A DNA stretch of 64,000 nucleotides from NCBI RefSeq assembly GCF_001653235.2, contig NC_035790.1, positions 8,494,001 through 8,558,000 of the forward strand. The letters are read 5' to 3'. The stretch comes from Pochonia chlamydosporia 170 (taxonomy: Eukaryota > Ascomycota > Sordariomycetes > Hypocreales > Clavicipitaceae). A program made the translations under genes and the position numbers. The notes under the pieces were generated by a model. That model saw nothing but the letters and a program-made list of their open reading frames with translations. It did not search any database and was not told the DNA's origin. This document shows positions 22,668 to 33,101 of this stretch, in pieces (within the stretch, counting starts at the first letter, position 1; each line of letters begins with the position of its first letter).

Positions 22668-24212
22668 TGTGGAACAGTAAGTGGTTTCGCATGTGTATTG
22701 CCAGTCAATTTAACCTTGAGACGACACAGACGGGTTTAATGAGGAGATTGAGTGCCTGGGTTTTCGGTGGAAGAGTTATAAATGGCGGAAAGCAACCTGT
22801 TTTGTCAACAACCTTTGATCTCAATCGGACGAACAATTAAACCGCATTGAATCGCTTCTAATGAATCTACTATTTGCTTTGAAGCTCTGCTCCGGGTCCG
22901 GGATAGGTGGGTTTCCTTGATTCGAGCGCCCCTAAACGCCGACGGAGTCTCGGCACAAATTGTTTGGTTGCTGGTCTCTGTTAGTTAAGGAACGGCAACC
23001 CGCCCTGAGATGAATTGTGGACACGGCATTGAAGTTCAATACCCGCCATTGGATGGCTTCCGTTGACGAAACCCCATGCACCGAGGCAAAAAGGTTGGTG
23101 GCAGTTTGGCTTTTGCCTTGACACCAATCAGGCAATTGTTTCGATGTGCCGACTGTAGTGGAACTTGAGATTTGGCATGTCTGAAAGTGGCGAGTTGCTT
23201 ATCAGACGAATATCTAGCTGTTCCATGCTTCCTGTCAAGTTTGCGGAGGAAGATGAATGAGTCGTAAGGTGATGGAGCATGAACAACAAGGCAACACAGA
23301 ATTAGTTTGCTTGTTGCGGAGAGTGGGACGTGAGCTTCTGAAAGGTTCCTGGCCTAAAGTCCGCAACTTTTATTCTGCCACCATTTACTCCGTAGTTCTG
23401 GCGGAGATCCAGATCCACGCGGAGGGGAGAGACCGAGGCATTGGCTAGCGTGAGCCATAGACTGTATTAATAAGTAACTGTGGTGTCACCTTTAGAGACT
23501 ATTGTCGCAATGCCGAAACGAACCCCTGTTGTAGGCTACATAGAGTTCCTCTGGCCGCGATGAAACGGGCACAATGTCGCAATTGTATCCGCCAACTGAC
23601 TAATTACCCAAAAGTGAAAGGTCGTAAGGATGACCATGTTTTACGAAACCGACTTATGGATCCAAAAACCAAAAGTTGGACACGCAAAATTGAGACCGAA
23701 GAGTGAAGACTTCCTGGGGTGGGTTTCTGTTGGATCACATCGATGAGCCCATCGACCAATGGCTTTTCCGAGTTTTGTACCTCCTGGTGTACCAACCGCG
23801 ATCGGTCAGACAAATGGGACACATATGAGTAAGAAACGCAAAGAATATTCATGAGAACCGGATACCGGATAAGTTCCTCCAAGGGAACCCGCCAGTAGCA
23901 ATGGGAAGCATTGCCTTGAGGCTTTTACATCAATGTGATGGACAATACACAGAGCAGCGGGTATGCAATCGTGTATATTGACAGGTCTCACTCTCACTTG
24001 AACAGCGGTAGACTAGCGCTATTATTTGTCCAGAGACGAGGCATGACCTTTTACTGAAGGTAGACTGATGCTAGTCAAGAAGCTAAACGCGAGTATAAGG
24101 CTTTCAACCTTTGTCACAAAACACACGTGTCCCCATGGCTAGAGGTTCTTAGAGAAGCCTCTCAAAACAATCTGGATGCTACTTGACACTTATTTCCTGC
24201 TGCGGAATCTCA
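22668..24212. other. intergenic, no gene recognised
   Basis: About 1.5 kb upstream of the reductase gene and downstream of the small secreted protein gene. It includes the reductase promoter. TACTCCGTA occurs at 23386-23394. Nothing else can be supported. Confidence 0.45.
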
Positions 24213-24710
24213 TCAAATAACTTCAGCGGACCAAGCACATGGTATTTCTCTTGGAACATATATCTGCCGCGCTGGCTCGTTCCAATCGCAATCATGCTCA
24301 GAGACGGTCAGGGAATAACACCAGCGTCGACCATCTGTTCTACGGATCCAGTGAGCGCGCCGCCTATAAGTATCTATACAGATATTTTGCGGCCTACCAC
24401 ACGAATGGAAGTTTGTACACATATCTTTTGAAGTAGTAACCTCGCGACACTCCCCACACTGATTCCACCGTACACTGTACTCCCTGAATCCCAACTTGTG
24501 TGAGTTTTTGACTAGGCCGTCAAACTCGGCATCGAAATCAGGACATTGATTTTGGCTACACCTGCTGAAGATATGAGCATCGGTTGAATTGCCAACGTTT
24601 GTGCTGCTCGTAGCTTCGGGAGTCGGCATACCAGCAACTCACCCAAGGAGTGGCAACAAGCCTACCAAAAGCGCGAGGGGTGCGAGGTTGAGTTCTGCCG
24701 CGGGCTTCAT
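24213..24710 (-). CDS. small cysteine-rich secreted protein (candidate effector)
   Basis: Two-exon model: 24710-24643 encodes MKPAAELNLAPLALLVGLLPLL, a hydrophobic leader, and ends at a GTGAGT donor; exon 2 runs from about 24564 to 24213. Three AG acceptors (24604, 24565, 24562 region) all keep frame, so only the length of the linker differs. The mature part has ten Cys in roughly 115 residues (RCSQNQC, NQCGEC, DMC, HSCG, ICID, WCYS, HDCD, PCAW). A TATAAA stands 30 bp before the ATG. I do not recognise the family. Size, leader and Cys density fit an extracellular disulfide-rich protein such as an effector. Function unknown. Confidence 0.55.
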
Positions 24711-24738
24711 ATTGGTAGCTGAGGACTACTGCGTGTGG

Positions 24739-24744
24739 TTTATA
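24739..24744 (-). promoter_or_regulatory. TATA box of the Cys-rich secreted protein gene
   Basis: TATAAA on the minus strand, 29-34 bp before the ATG at 24710, inside an A/T-rich stretch. Its position supports the first-exon model of the downstream gene. Confidence 0.5.
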
Positions 24745-25120
24745 AAAAGTATAATGTGGTTGGGTTATCCCTTTGATTCACCAGATATGCTTGGTACACA
24801 GGACTGCACAGAGTCATAAGATGTTTGACAAGTCTGACAATGAATGTATTGTTGTTCTTGATTACGTCCTCACTATCTGACGAGCGGACGGGCTCGTGCT
24901 ATTTATCCTAGTTGGAAGTAGTTTTCCAGAACACATGACAGAGAAAACGTAACGCAGTCCCTCAAACCCAAGATTTCTATTCATGACACCTTACCATTAC
25001 ATCAGGTCTGCCTGTCCAATCAACTATTGACAGCTGCTTGTTTGACGAGCCTTGGAAGAGGGGCTAAGGTCTGATTTTCCGGTTCAACGGTGTTCTGGAC
25101 TCACAGAATCTCTACGGGTG

Positions 25121-25146
25121 ACGTCTGCCAGCCACGTCTGCCAGCC
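25121..25146. repeat. 13-bp direct repeat x2
   Basis: acgtctgccagcc occurs twice in perfect tandem. The second copy forms the left end of the larger duplicated segment that follows. Confidence 0.75.
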
Positions 25147-25252
25147 TCAGACATGCTGTTGGTTGCGAAAATGGCGAGAATATGCCACATCTGGGCATGA
25201 GTTTTGAAGCAAGCATCCCGAATAGGTTGACAAACTGCATGGCTTGAAGACG
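25134..25252. repeat. diverged direct repeat, copy 1
   Basis: A segment of about 120 bp that aligns with 25323-25437 in the same orientation. Shared anchors are the gtctgcc start, atgctgtt, atatgc-acatc, ggcatga, aatagg and the gaagac end. The copies differ by scattered substitutions plus a small indel, so the duplication is old. Neither copy has a conserved open frame. Confidence 0.65.
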
Positions 25253-25322
25253 TCCTCTGCATTTATTACCAGTGTATTCATTCAGCGGTGGTCCAGAATT
25301 ACCCATGGAATCACGATGACTG

Positions 25323-25437
25323 ATGTCTGCCTGCTGCGGAGATGCTGTTAGTTATGGGAACGATCCAATATATGCTACATCTTGGCATGAATTTTGTAAG
25401 AACGCAACCTAAATAGGCTTACCAACCGCATGAAGAC
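25323..25437. repeat. diverged direct repeat, copy 2
   Basis: Second copy of the duplicated segment, about 70 bp beyond copy 1. A six-base gap relative to copy 1 precedes the shared gaagac end. Many differences look like C/T and G/A transitions. Confidence 0.65.
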
Positions 25438-26473
25438 ACTCCCACACTTGGAACTATTGTATTGATGCGAATACGTAGGGTAGTACAAGGAGAAGAGCCT
25501 GTTTCCAAGCGAGGTCTCACAAGAAGAACTACGGTGCTCCTCAAGCTGCAGCGCAACGACAATCAATCTGAAGAGACTGAGAAGAAACTCAACATTGAAA
25601 GCTGATCGATACCGAGTTGCCGGGCAAACACATACGCACTTAACTCAATAGAAAAGTGGCCTCACATCCCCGGATACGCATGTCAAGACTCAATGACCTC
25701 AGGCATGGAGCAGAATCGGCCGGTACGGATGTGAAAGATTGTCACCCAGCATTCGATGCAAGGCATGGGTCTCTAAAAGGAAACGCATGGTAACATGCAA
25801 GCGAACAAAAAGAGTAAAGCTGCCATTTTGATGGGAGAAGTCGGTTCTCTGACTGGGGAAAGTGCAAGCCCAATCTTTCTGCTTTCAAATGACCATTGAG
25901 TTTACATTGGCAACTGGCGAGTTGGACCAGACAAGAGACTGTGATATGATGAGACGAACAAAGCAAGGCGCAAGAGGTCAACATACAGCATTTGGTCAAC
26001 TGGTGTGTCTGAGTCTTGTGCCGTCTGGTGGGAATTGTAGATTCAAATTGTAGTGTTCAATGTTCCAAGGCTGTGATGATGCTCCCTTTGGACGGCACAA
26101 AATTCATTCAATGTCTGGTCTGGTTCCATGTTCCATTCTGTTATGAGAAAATTGGCAGCCAACAGACTTCATGTGTCAGTTCCAATCAACAAATTACATT
26201 AGATTCATCAATGTTGACCCCAGACTTTTTTGACGTCAAGTGGCCCCCACCAGAACTGGACTGGACATGGATTTAAGTGGCTTATTCTCGGGCCGCCTGG
26301 CGCGTTCTGTTCGATGTTCCTCAACCTGTTCCATGTCTGGTCCCTTCAACTCTGTTCCTGGAACCATCAATTCATCTCCCATCCATGCCCCTGGCTTACC
26401 TCGAGGCTGGCGTCGCCTCGCGTCACACCTCTCCCCATATCACTGTGCCAATTTCTGATATCATCCACATACT

Positions 26474-27567
26474 ATGCCAATCTGTATCGAGTGTAAACAC
26501 CCGGTGAAGACGCTATGGACCGAATATTCGCGTGCGCATGGCCAGTCTGGAGGGCGCGGCATTCGACTCAGCGTTTGTCGCAATTGCGGTCGCTTTTGCG
26601 ACAAGTACGTGGAGCATGACTACGTCATCATCTTTATCGATCTGGTTTTGATTAAGCCCCAGGTATGCCCTTTGCTAACACATGTTTCGTTTGCTGCGTC
26701 GTGTCAGCTACTGTGTTGAGTATTTGTCAAATACTAATTGTATGTAGGTCTACAGACACATCCTCCACAACATGTTGATGCGGGAGGGAGATCGATTTGA
26801 TGTATGTATAGCTCCACGCCTCCAATAAATTGCCGTGTAACAAGCTCGAGTCCGTCCAAAAAATGTTTTCGTTGCTTGCGCCAGAGGTGTGCCATTACTC
26901 GGGATTGGACATATGCTTGATCCATACACTGAACTTTGAATAGCCCTCCATCATCCGACTTGGCGTCCTACTGTTGCTATTTGACGTCTACCTCACTTGG
27001 GAGGGCATCGAGAAACAGGCACCTCCGGCTATCTTTCCCGGTGGAAGCAACCTTGGGAGCATGGCCCAGCGGCCGATTTTGGTACAATACCTCTTTTTCC
27101 TCATCCTTTCCATATCGTCAACACTGGCGCTCCATCTAAGTATTCGATTTCTCGCCTGCTCGCCGTATTCACCTTTAAGCGCACTGCAAGTTATGCCACG
27201 ATATACACGTCCAAATTCAGTATCGACCGCACTGTTTGTGTCTTCGTACGCCAGGCTGTTCCCAATCTTGCTAGTCATTTGGAAGCACGATGTCCCCGCT
27301 GCAGCCAGATCACCCTTACGATGGGCCGTTGTGGCAAATAATGTTGAAGGTCTCCGAATTTTGCTGGATTGCAAATACTACATAGCCTTTATTCTTGTAG
27401 TGTCTGGCGCAGTGTCGCGATGGGCCACGGGAAGGATTATCCTCATTGGTGCTGGTCTTGGAGATGTCGACCCTATCAGCGATAGCAGTGTCGCCGCTGA
27501 TGGGAAGGCTCTCTGGGATCTATTCACAATGACAATAGGTTGGGCTGGTCGATTAGCTAGAGGTTAA
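26474..27567 (+). CDS. ARV1: ARV1-like ER lipid-homeostasis protein
   Basis: Three exons, 26474-26662, 26748-26801 and 26944-27567, giving 288 residues. The N-terminus is the ARV homology domain with its zinc-ribbon-like cysteines (CIECKHP and CRNCGRFCDKY), followed by the conserved EHDYVIIFIDLVLIKPQVYRH run across intron 1. After intron 2 come PSIIRLGVLLLLFDVYLTW and several membrane segments, ending with NNVEGLRILLDCKYYIAF. Arv1 is an ER membrane protein needed for sterol distribution and GPI-anchor synthesis. The unusually long second intron (142 bp) ends at TAG and leaves the family sequence unbroken (GDRFD|PSI). Confidence 0.92.
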
Positions 27568-28258
27568 GACATCATGATGGCGGCCACAGGTCAAATAGCT
27601 TGCCTCACAGAGACGTGGAACAGTGCTACAATTCATTCACATCCACTTACTCTTACTTAAAGATCCCTTACTCCCTCAAATACGTCAATGTTCTTTATCT
27701 GGAGAGTTTACACAGTCAATGCTATTACACGGAAAGGGGCCGCTGTGACAGGCTGCGCCGGTGGTGGCTTGGCTAGCACTCTCGCCTTCAGCTCCGACCT
27801 CGTCACAAGCAACAAGCGAGATTAGCAGAATCCAGCCCACAAGCCTATATGAGCATTGTAAGATAAGCTCTTCCCTCCTTGTTCTCGACTTCAGTCTCTC
27901 CTTACCTTTGTAAGTTCGGCCATAGTCGACCAGCCAGCTGTCAATGTACTCGCTTGGGCTGTTATTTAGCGACACGCCCAACGAAATGTGCATTAAATTT
28001 GCGGAGATCGTGGGTTCCGAGAGCCAAGAGCGCGAAATTGAACTGGGTTACGCACAAGTACGCAGTCCAAAGAGACCATTACGATAAAAGACGTATTGAA
28101 TAAGTATATACCACTGAATTTCATGTTTATCTAATTCCACGGTGTAATAGAATCCAGCTGTATCATATATCTTGTCCAACGCGACGTAAATCATTGTCAT
28201 CATATCAAGCTCCGACCCGAATGGAGATTTTTTTTTTGGCGAACGACACCATGCCAAT
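27568..28258. other. convergent intergenic spacer
   Basis: About 690 bp between ARV1 and the BYS1-domain gene. On the minus strand around 27870-27993 an ATG frame is interrupted by an intron-like GTAAGG...ATATAG. Joining it gives only a roughly 37-residue peptide, so I do not call a gene. Confidence 0.4.
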
Positions 28259-28726
28259 TTATTTAGAGCAAAGGGTCAAGGTGACGTCGGCCGAGTCACG
28301 GCAGTTCTTAACTTGACTTCCAGCTGGAGGAGTGCCGTTGGGCCAGACAATGGAAGGGCAGGATGTGTCAGCACTGCCCTCCACCAATTTATGTCCGGCG
28401 AATGCGTCACCAAACACGTCGCTCAGATCGTACCAGATGCGGCCCCCGTTGAGGTTGTAAGCGAAGATGGTCTGTGGCTTGCCGGTGAAGAGACCATCAG
28501 GCTCCCGAGTGACTTTGAGGGCACGACCACCGGTCTTGGGGTCGCGAGAGAACTGCTCAGAGTAGGACTGGCCCTTGCGCAGGGTGTTGGGAGCAGAAAT
28601 TTCACTGCCAACGGACCAGACGGTAACGTCGAAGTTGCAGTTGTTCTTGACAACTGCGTTTCCAACCGCCGAAACGGCGCCAGCGAGGGCAAGAGTGGCA
28701 GCGAGAAGAGTAGTCTGGCCCAACAT
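28259..28726 (-). CDS. BYS1-domain (thaumatin-like) secreted protein
   Basis: 155-residue single-exon protein. A signal peptide (MLGQTTLLAATLALAGAVSA) is followed by VGNAVVKNNCNFDVTVWSVG, the typical start of the Blastomyces yeast-phase-specific (BYS1) domain, a small thaumatin-like beta sandwich. GGRALKVTREPDGLFTGKPQ and IWYDLSDVFGD are further family blocks, and four Cys could form two disulfides. Members are abundant secreted fungal proteins of unclear function; the name reflects phase-specific expression in Blastomyces. A TATAAAAA lies about 100 bp upstream of the ATG. Confidence 0.88.
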   Translation of the reverse strand: MLGQTTLLAATLALAGAVSAVGNAVVKNNCNFDVTVWSVGSEISAPNTLRKGQSYSEQFSRDPKTGGRALKVTREPDGLFTGKPQTIFAYNLNGGRIWYDLSDVFGDAFAGHKLVEGSADTSCPSIVWPNGTPPAGSQVKNCRDSADVTLTLCSK

Positions 28727-30971
28727 TGTGAGAATTGTAAGATGTCTGGTAGATAGGTTGTGTGAAGTGAATGTTGATGTCTTCGAAGCAGCTCAACTAG
28801 GACGAACTGCGGGAGTCTCAGGCCTTTTTATAACAAATCAAGCATTGCTGGTAACTTTGAGTCTTGCACCCGAGCTTACCGTGGCAGCAATGTATCGGCA
28901 GTACAACATTGGTGCCGCGATGCATCTACCACGTCGGCTTTGCAGTTTGAACCATGCACCTGGGGACAACGTTGCTGAGATACGAGAAATGCTTGAGGCC
29001 GGGCGTCTGGTTCGGTATAGGCAAGGACATCGCGAGGCGAAGTCCCAATCATGGCAACTGTGTTCACCTTTTTGGGCTCAGACCGACTATATCACTTATT
29101 AATACGAGGCTGCTGAAAAGCAACCACGGCATAATCACTTACCGAATTTGCTCGTATTGGTCAAGGACAGACGAAAGAGGAGTTGCAACGTCGATGGGCC
29201 GCATGATCACGAGTGACTTGCCAAAGTGTCATTCGATCTCGCTGCGGGATTGTCGATTGTTTACCGTGCCAAGCATCGTGTTTTAGGTCAACGCGAGGAC
29301 CAAAGCGTGGAGGATCGTCAACGCTAGCAGAGACAAGTCCCCATCGGGAAGACCTCCAGTTAGAACTTAGTGGTAGCTGGCCAAGACCCTTAGAGACGCA
29401 TGTCGTTGATTGGAGCCAAAAATAGCAAAAAAAAACTTGGTCAAGGGTTGCTCTGCTCTATCCATCCCAACCCAACCCAAGGTTGCGTGGGCGACAATCG
29501 GTGCAACGGGTCAAGATGTTGGACAGTGTATGAGCAGAGAGCGGAACACAACCGGGCGCCCTCCCATGTAAGGTCTAAATTGCTTCATTCCGCCCAGTTT
29601 CCTCAGCAGTACCTTGTGCGGCTGTAAGCGGCATGGATTATATGCCTGGGGTTTGGGGGCGATGTCGCCATGATGTGACACCCTCTTCGATTATTCACGG
29701 TAAAGGATAAAATGTACTGAGCCGATCGGAAAAACGCTACGTTTATGAGGTTAGTCTCCGTATACAGCTCAGCAGGAACAATGGTTGTGCTGACATGCTC
29801 TGACAGCATACTGGTCTTTGCAGTCAACAAGCTCGGGACTCAGCAATAGACACCGGTCTCTTGGCATCGGCATCACATACTCACACCAATCTCGTAATCC
29901 GTACTCTATACGCGGAAACGTAAACCTTAAGTCTCCGACAGCAGCCTCGTTCAGTGTGTCGTGTCGAAGGTCTGGAATCAGTCTAAGTTCTTGTCCTGAT
30001 GAATGCAAGGACTGAGGCAGCGAGCGGCTGAAAGTGGGTGGTCGAAGTGCCTCTGCGACAGAAATGAACCTGGTCGTATTTTTCGGGAAACCATGGTTCA
30101 AAAATATGCGATATTGGACTGTAAAACTGCAGTTTGTCCTGTGCCTTGGATACGTACTGATTCCACCAGGTGGACTCTAGCTGAAACATTGCAAGTCTTC
30201 ATTCGCTGCAGACTTGAAGTAACTCGTCGACATTTGTCCGGATGGCATGAGATGTGCAGCGGCATTTGCTGCAAGTTGACATTGCATGATGCATATAGCC
30301 AATGAAGTCAAGATAGAACTGCCAACATATTGAGTGGAAGCTCTACGGAAGCATTGGCAGCCTCACAGGTACAAGCCTGACCGGCCGAGACCTTTTAATA
30401 TTAACCTAGACGGAGTAATACAGCGACCGTAGGCAACAGTAAGATTTGTACACCGTATAAAACATTATAAGGTGGGTGGAGAGGATTTCCTCAGTCACAA
30501 TACGTGACATTGGTCCCTCCAGGCATTTCCAGGTACAAAGCGGTTCTTCGTTTGGCCTCGTTCATTCAAGGCAAATGTGACTCTTCTCAAGTGTGCCCTT
30601 CCAACAGGCAGCAAGTCCTCCGTAAAAAGTCCACCGTTCAATGTTACTATGTCTTTCAAGCAGACTTGACGTCCCTAGAGCCTGGCTTCTGCCTACACAC
30701 ACACACAAAAGCCCCAACCTATTAGACCGTTCCAGATTCCACCCAACTACTTAAGTATGCCCATTGCGTCGGATCATCATAGGGACTCATCTCCTCTCCG
30801 TACCCCACCGTACCGGTCGTCATTTTCATCTTCAATATATACTAACAGGTCGCACAGATATGCGGTTGCCTCCTATCTTCAAAAAGCGTGCGGCCAGTCA
30901 CAGTCGCGATACACCAGCCTCACATATTGGACATCAAGCTCCGTCGGCCAGTCCTCCGTTTGCTCTCGAAA
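28727..30971. other. intergenic, no gene supported
   Basis: About 2.2 kb. The first 150 bp hold the BYS1 gene promoter. Minus-strand frames around 29769-30189 overlap in two phases with possible donor sites (GTACGT near 30158), but I could not assemble them into a convincing protein. The rest shows nothing. Confidence 0.4.
28825..28832 (-). promoter_or_regulatory. TATA box of the BYS1-domain gene
   Basis: TATAAAAA on the minus strand, about 100 bp before the ATG at 28726. This is a strong core-promoter match for a secreted-protein gene. Confidence 0.5.
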
Positions 30972-31563
30972 CTAGTCCTCGGTAATACGGACGTCTTGTT
31001 CCTTTCGCTCAGACACATCTCTGCAATCCATAGTAACACGACCAGGACATGGAATAAGATGGAGGCAGTTATAGGCATTTTGCATTTCGTCTATCCACAT
31101 CTTCAGTGGGATGGGTCCTGGGGTGCTTGACGAGAGGATTATCTCATTAATTTCCCCGTCAACAGTGTTGGGAAAGAAGACACTCCCACCATTGCCACCT
31201 CCTGCTGCTAGAGGTAGCATCCAGCTTGCAGGGACTTTGCTCTTCGTGGACTACCAGTCCTCATGGTCCTTGTCCTGGTGCCTGGAGCAAAAGTGCTCAT
31301 ACTTGAATGTTGTGTAGTAAAGTAGTTTGCATTTGTATTGGAGGCTTCCGGCGCTATTAAGATAGGGCAGATGGCGCAGAAACTTGGATTGCAAAGCTGC
31401 TTCTGAAATGCGCACTTGCCTCCGGCGTGAAGCCAGGCCAGCCTTCAGGAGGAGGCACTTTAAGATCCGCGACATCGTAATGTAGTGCGGTAAGAAATCC
31501 GTAAAAGTCAACAAGCATAGCTCCTATCTCTTGCGGGCTGTAAACAGGCTGTCGTTCCTCCAT
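30972..31563 (-). pseudogene. decayed conserved fungal hypothetical protein
   Basis: Three blocks in order on the minus strand resemble one fungal family that I know only as hypothetical. First is YSPQEIGAMLVDFYGFLTAL with PPPEGWPGFTPEA (from the ATG at 31563). Next is LQSKFLRHLPYLNSAG in a different frame. Last is VDGEINEI ... FPNTVDG ... CLHLIPCPGR in the second block's frame. A frameshift near 31425 separates blocks one and two. An in-frame TAG at 31251-31253 separates two and three, with no intron resolving it in frame. The copy is therefore probably dead. Family assignment is from memory of recurrent motifs and function is unknown. Confidence 0.6.
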
Positions 31564-32246
31564 AGTTGTCAAATCGCTGTTGGATTCTGAGTCTAACGCT
31601 AAATTCGAGCCTGAATCTCGTGTGGTTCGTACGGCCGAAGGATTTGTGTTTGTAACTGGGATAGCTCAGTCTCGGTAAGGAGATGTAAGTTTGTAGCTAG
31701 TCCAAGTTAATAACCTACTATTTACTCCGTATTAAGATCATCTTCTTGTCCTCTCTCTTCTTCCTTTTTTTATTCTCAGTAAGTCTTGTGTGTGAAAATG
31801 GTTATGATGCTCGCACCCAAGATTCCCCTTGACACAACACCGCCGGATAAGCTTAAAGCTGCGAGGTGAAGCTCTGCCCCCTCTTATGGATGACATCAGC
31901 TTAACTAACAGTTGGTCTTTCATTCCTGCATCCTGAGTCAGTTGCAGCTGCAGCATGAAAAGTATAAAGGTCTCTTAAAAACATAAAACTTCAGTCAATA
32001 CTTAGATATTAGTGTACCAATCATAAAGCAATCTGCACATCAAACCAAGCTTTGGCAGCTAAATAGTTATTCTAGCGTCACGTTGGTTAAAGTCCTGATA
32101 GAGTTGGCATAGGCGTACAAAGGCGTGGAACAGGTAGCGTGAAGGGAAGTAGCACACTTATTTACATATAATTTAAACATGGCAGTAATAGAGCCATATG
32201 TTGCCAAGTATAGCGCCGTTTTGTCTACAACTTTGAAAACTATATG
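31564..32246. other. intergenic, AT-rich
   Basis: About 680 bp between the pseudogene and the RNase T2 gene. TACTCCGTA occurs at 31723-31731. No gene is recognised. Confidence 0.45.
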
Positions 32247-33101
32247 TTACTTACTTCCTCCGGACTTTGGCTTATACTGAACAGTAGATGGGCATTTTCC
32301 CTTAGCCCCATCAGGCTCCGAAGCGACGAACTTGCCGCCTTGGAGTGACCCCTGAACGTTGAAATGATACCAGACTTCATTCAAAACCTTGCCTTTGCAA
32401 CCAAGAGTGACTTTAGCGCCATGCTGCTTTGAGAGAACGCCCTGAATCTTGTCAAGAGCATACGTCTTGCTCGTGGACGGGGTGATTCCCGCGTCCGAGA
32501 GCCATTTGTAGGTTGGCAGCGTCTTGAAGAGCTCAACCGTCTTCTTGAAGAAATCGGCAGCCTCCTGCTTGGACTTGTAGCCGCTATAGCACTTGGGGTC
32601 AAGAGTACTGATGCAGGTGCCGTGCTTGCCCCATTCATGCTCCCAAAATGTCTCATCGTCGCCTTTGTAATCCTTCCAATATTGCTTCATGTAATCCAAG
32701 GTGTCCGACGCACCATTGGCACCAAGGATGTCGTCGATGCCGGTATAAGCGCGGCTGCTATCGCACTGGGCGGGATATGTGCCATCGCAGTTATCCGGCC
32801 ACAAGCCATGAATGGTCCATGAGTCTATGTATCTATTAGAAGCCGAATATTTGTCATGCAGTGCGAGCTTCATGCTGTGCTGTCAAATACCTTCTGGGCC
32901 CGTAGCCGGAGCAGTATCCCAGAACTGGGTTTGGAGAAGTTGCCCAGCCGGGATAAAGCAGCAAGTGTTCTCAACAACCGTCTGGTTGTGGCAGGACAAA
33001 GGCGAGTCGGCCGGACAGCTCTGGGGCCCTGCTACGAAAGGGCTAGCAGTGATGCCCGTAGCCAGGAGAAGCAAGGATGCTAAGTTGTGGAGTAAAGCCA
33101 T
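32247..33101 (-). CDS. secreted ribonuclease T2
   Basis: Two exons, 33101-32891 and 32824-32247, split by a 66-bp intron (GTATTT...ATAG) that falls immediately before the first active-site block, giving 262 residues. The signal peptide MALLHNLASLLLLATGITAS is followed by paired cysteines (CPADSPLSCHNQTVVENTCC). The two catalytic segments are DSWTIHGLWPDNCDG (CAS I His) and FWEHEWGKHGTC (CAS II Glu and His). T2 enzymes cut RNA to 3'-nucleotides through 2',3'-cyclic intermediates in the extracellular or vacuolar space. The basic tail KPKSGGSK is short. A TATATAAG box lies about 88 bp upstream. Confidence 0.93.

Larger units (their letters stand above)
24711..26473. other. intergenic with diverged duplicated segments
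   Basis: About 1.8 kb without a recognisable gene. It contains two related segments near 25134-25252 and 25323-25437, described as separate repeat entries. The last 300 bp should contain the ARV1 promoter. Confidence 0.5.

Noticed and set aside
27870..27993. Intron-like GTAAGG...ATATAG in the ARV1/BYS1 spacer
   Set aside because: Joined product is only about 37 residues; may be chance splice-like signals.
29769..30189. Overlapping minus-strand frames with a possible GTACGT donor
   Set aside because: No splice combination gave a protein with recognisable features.
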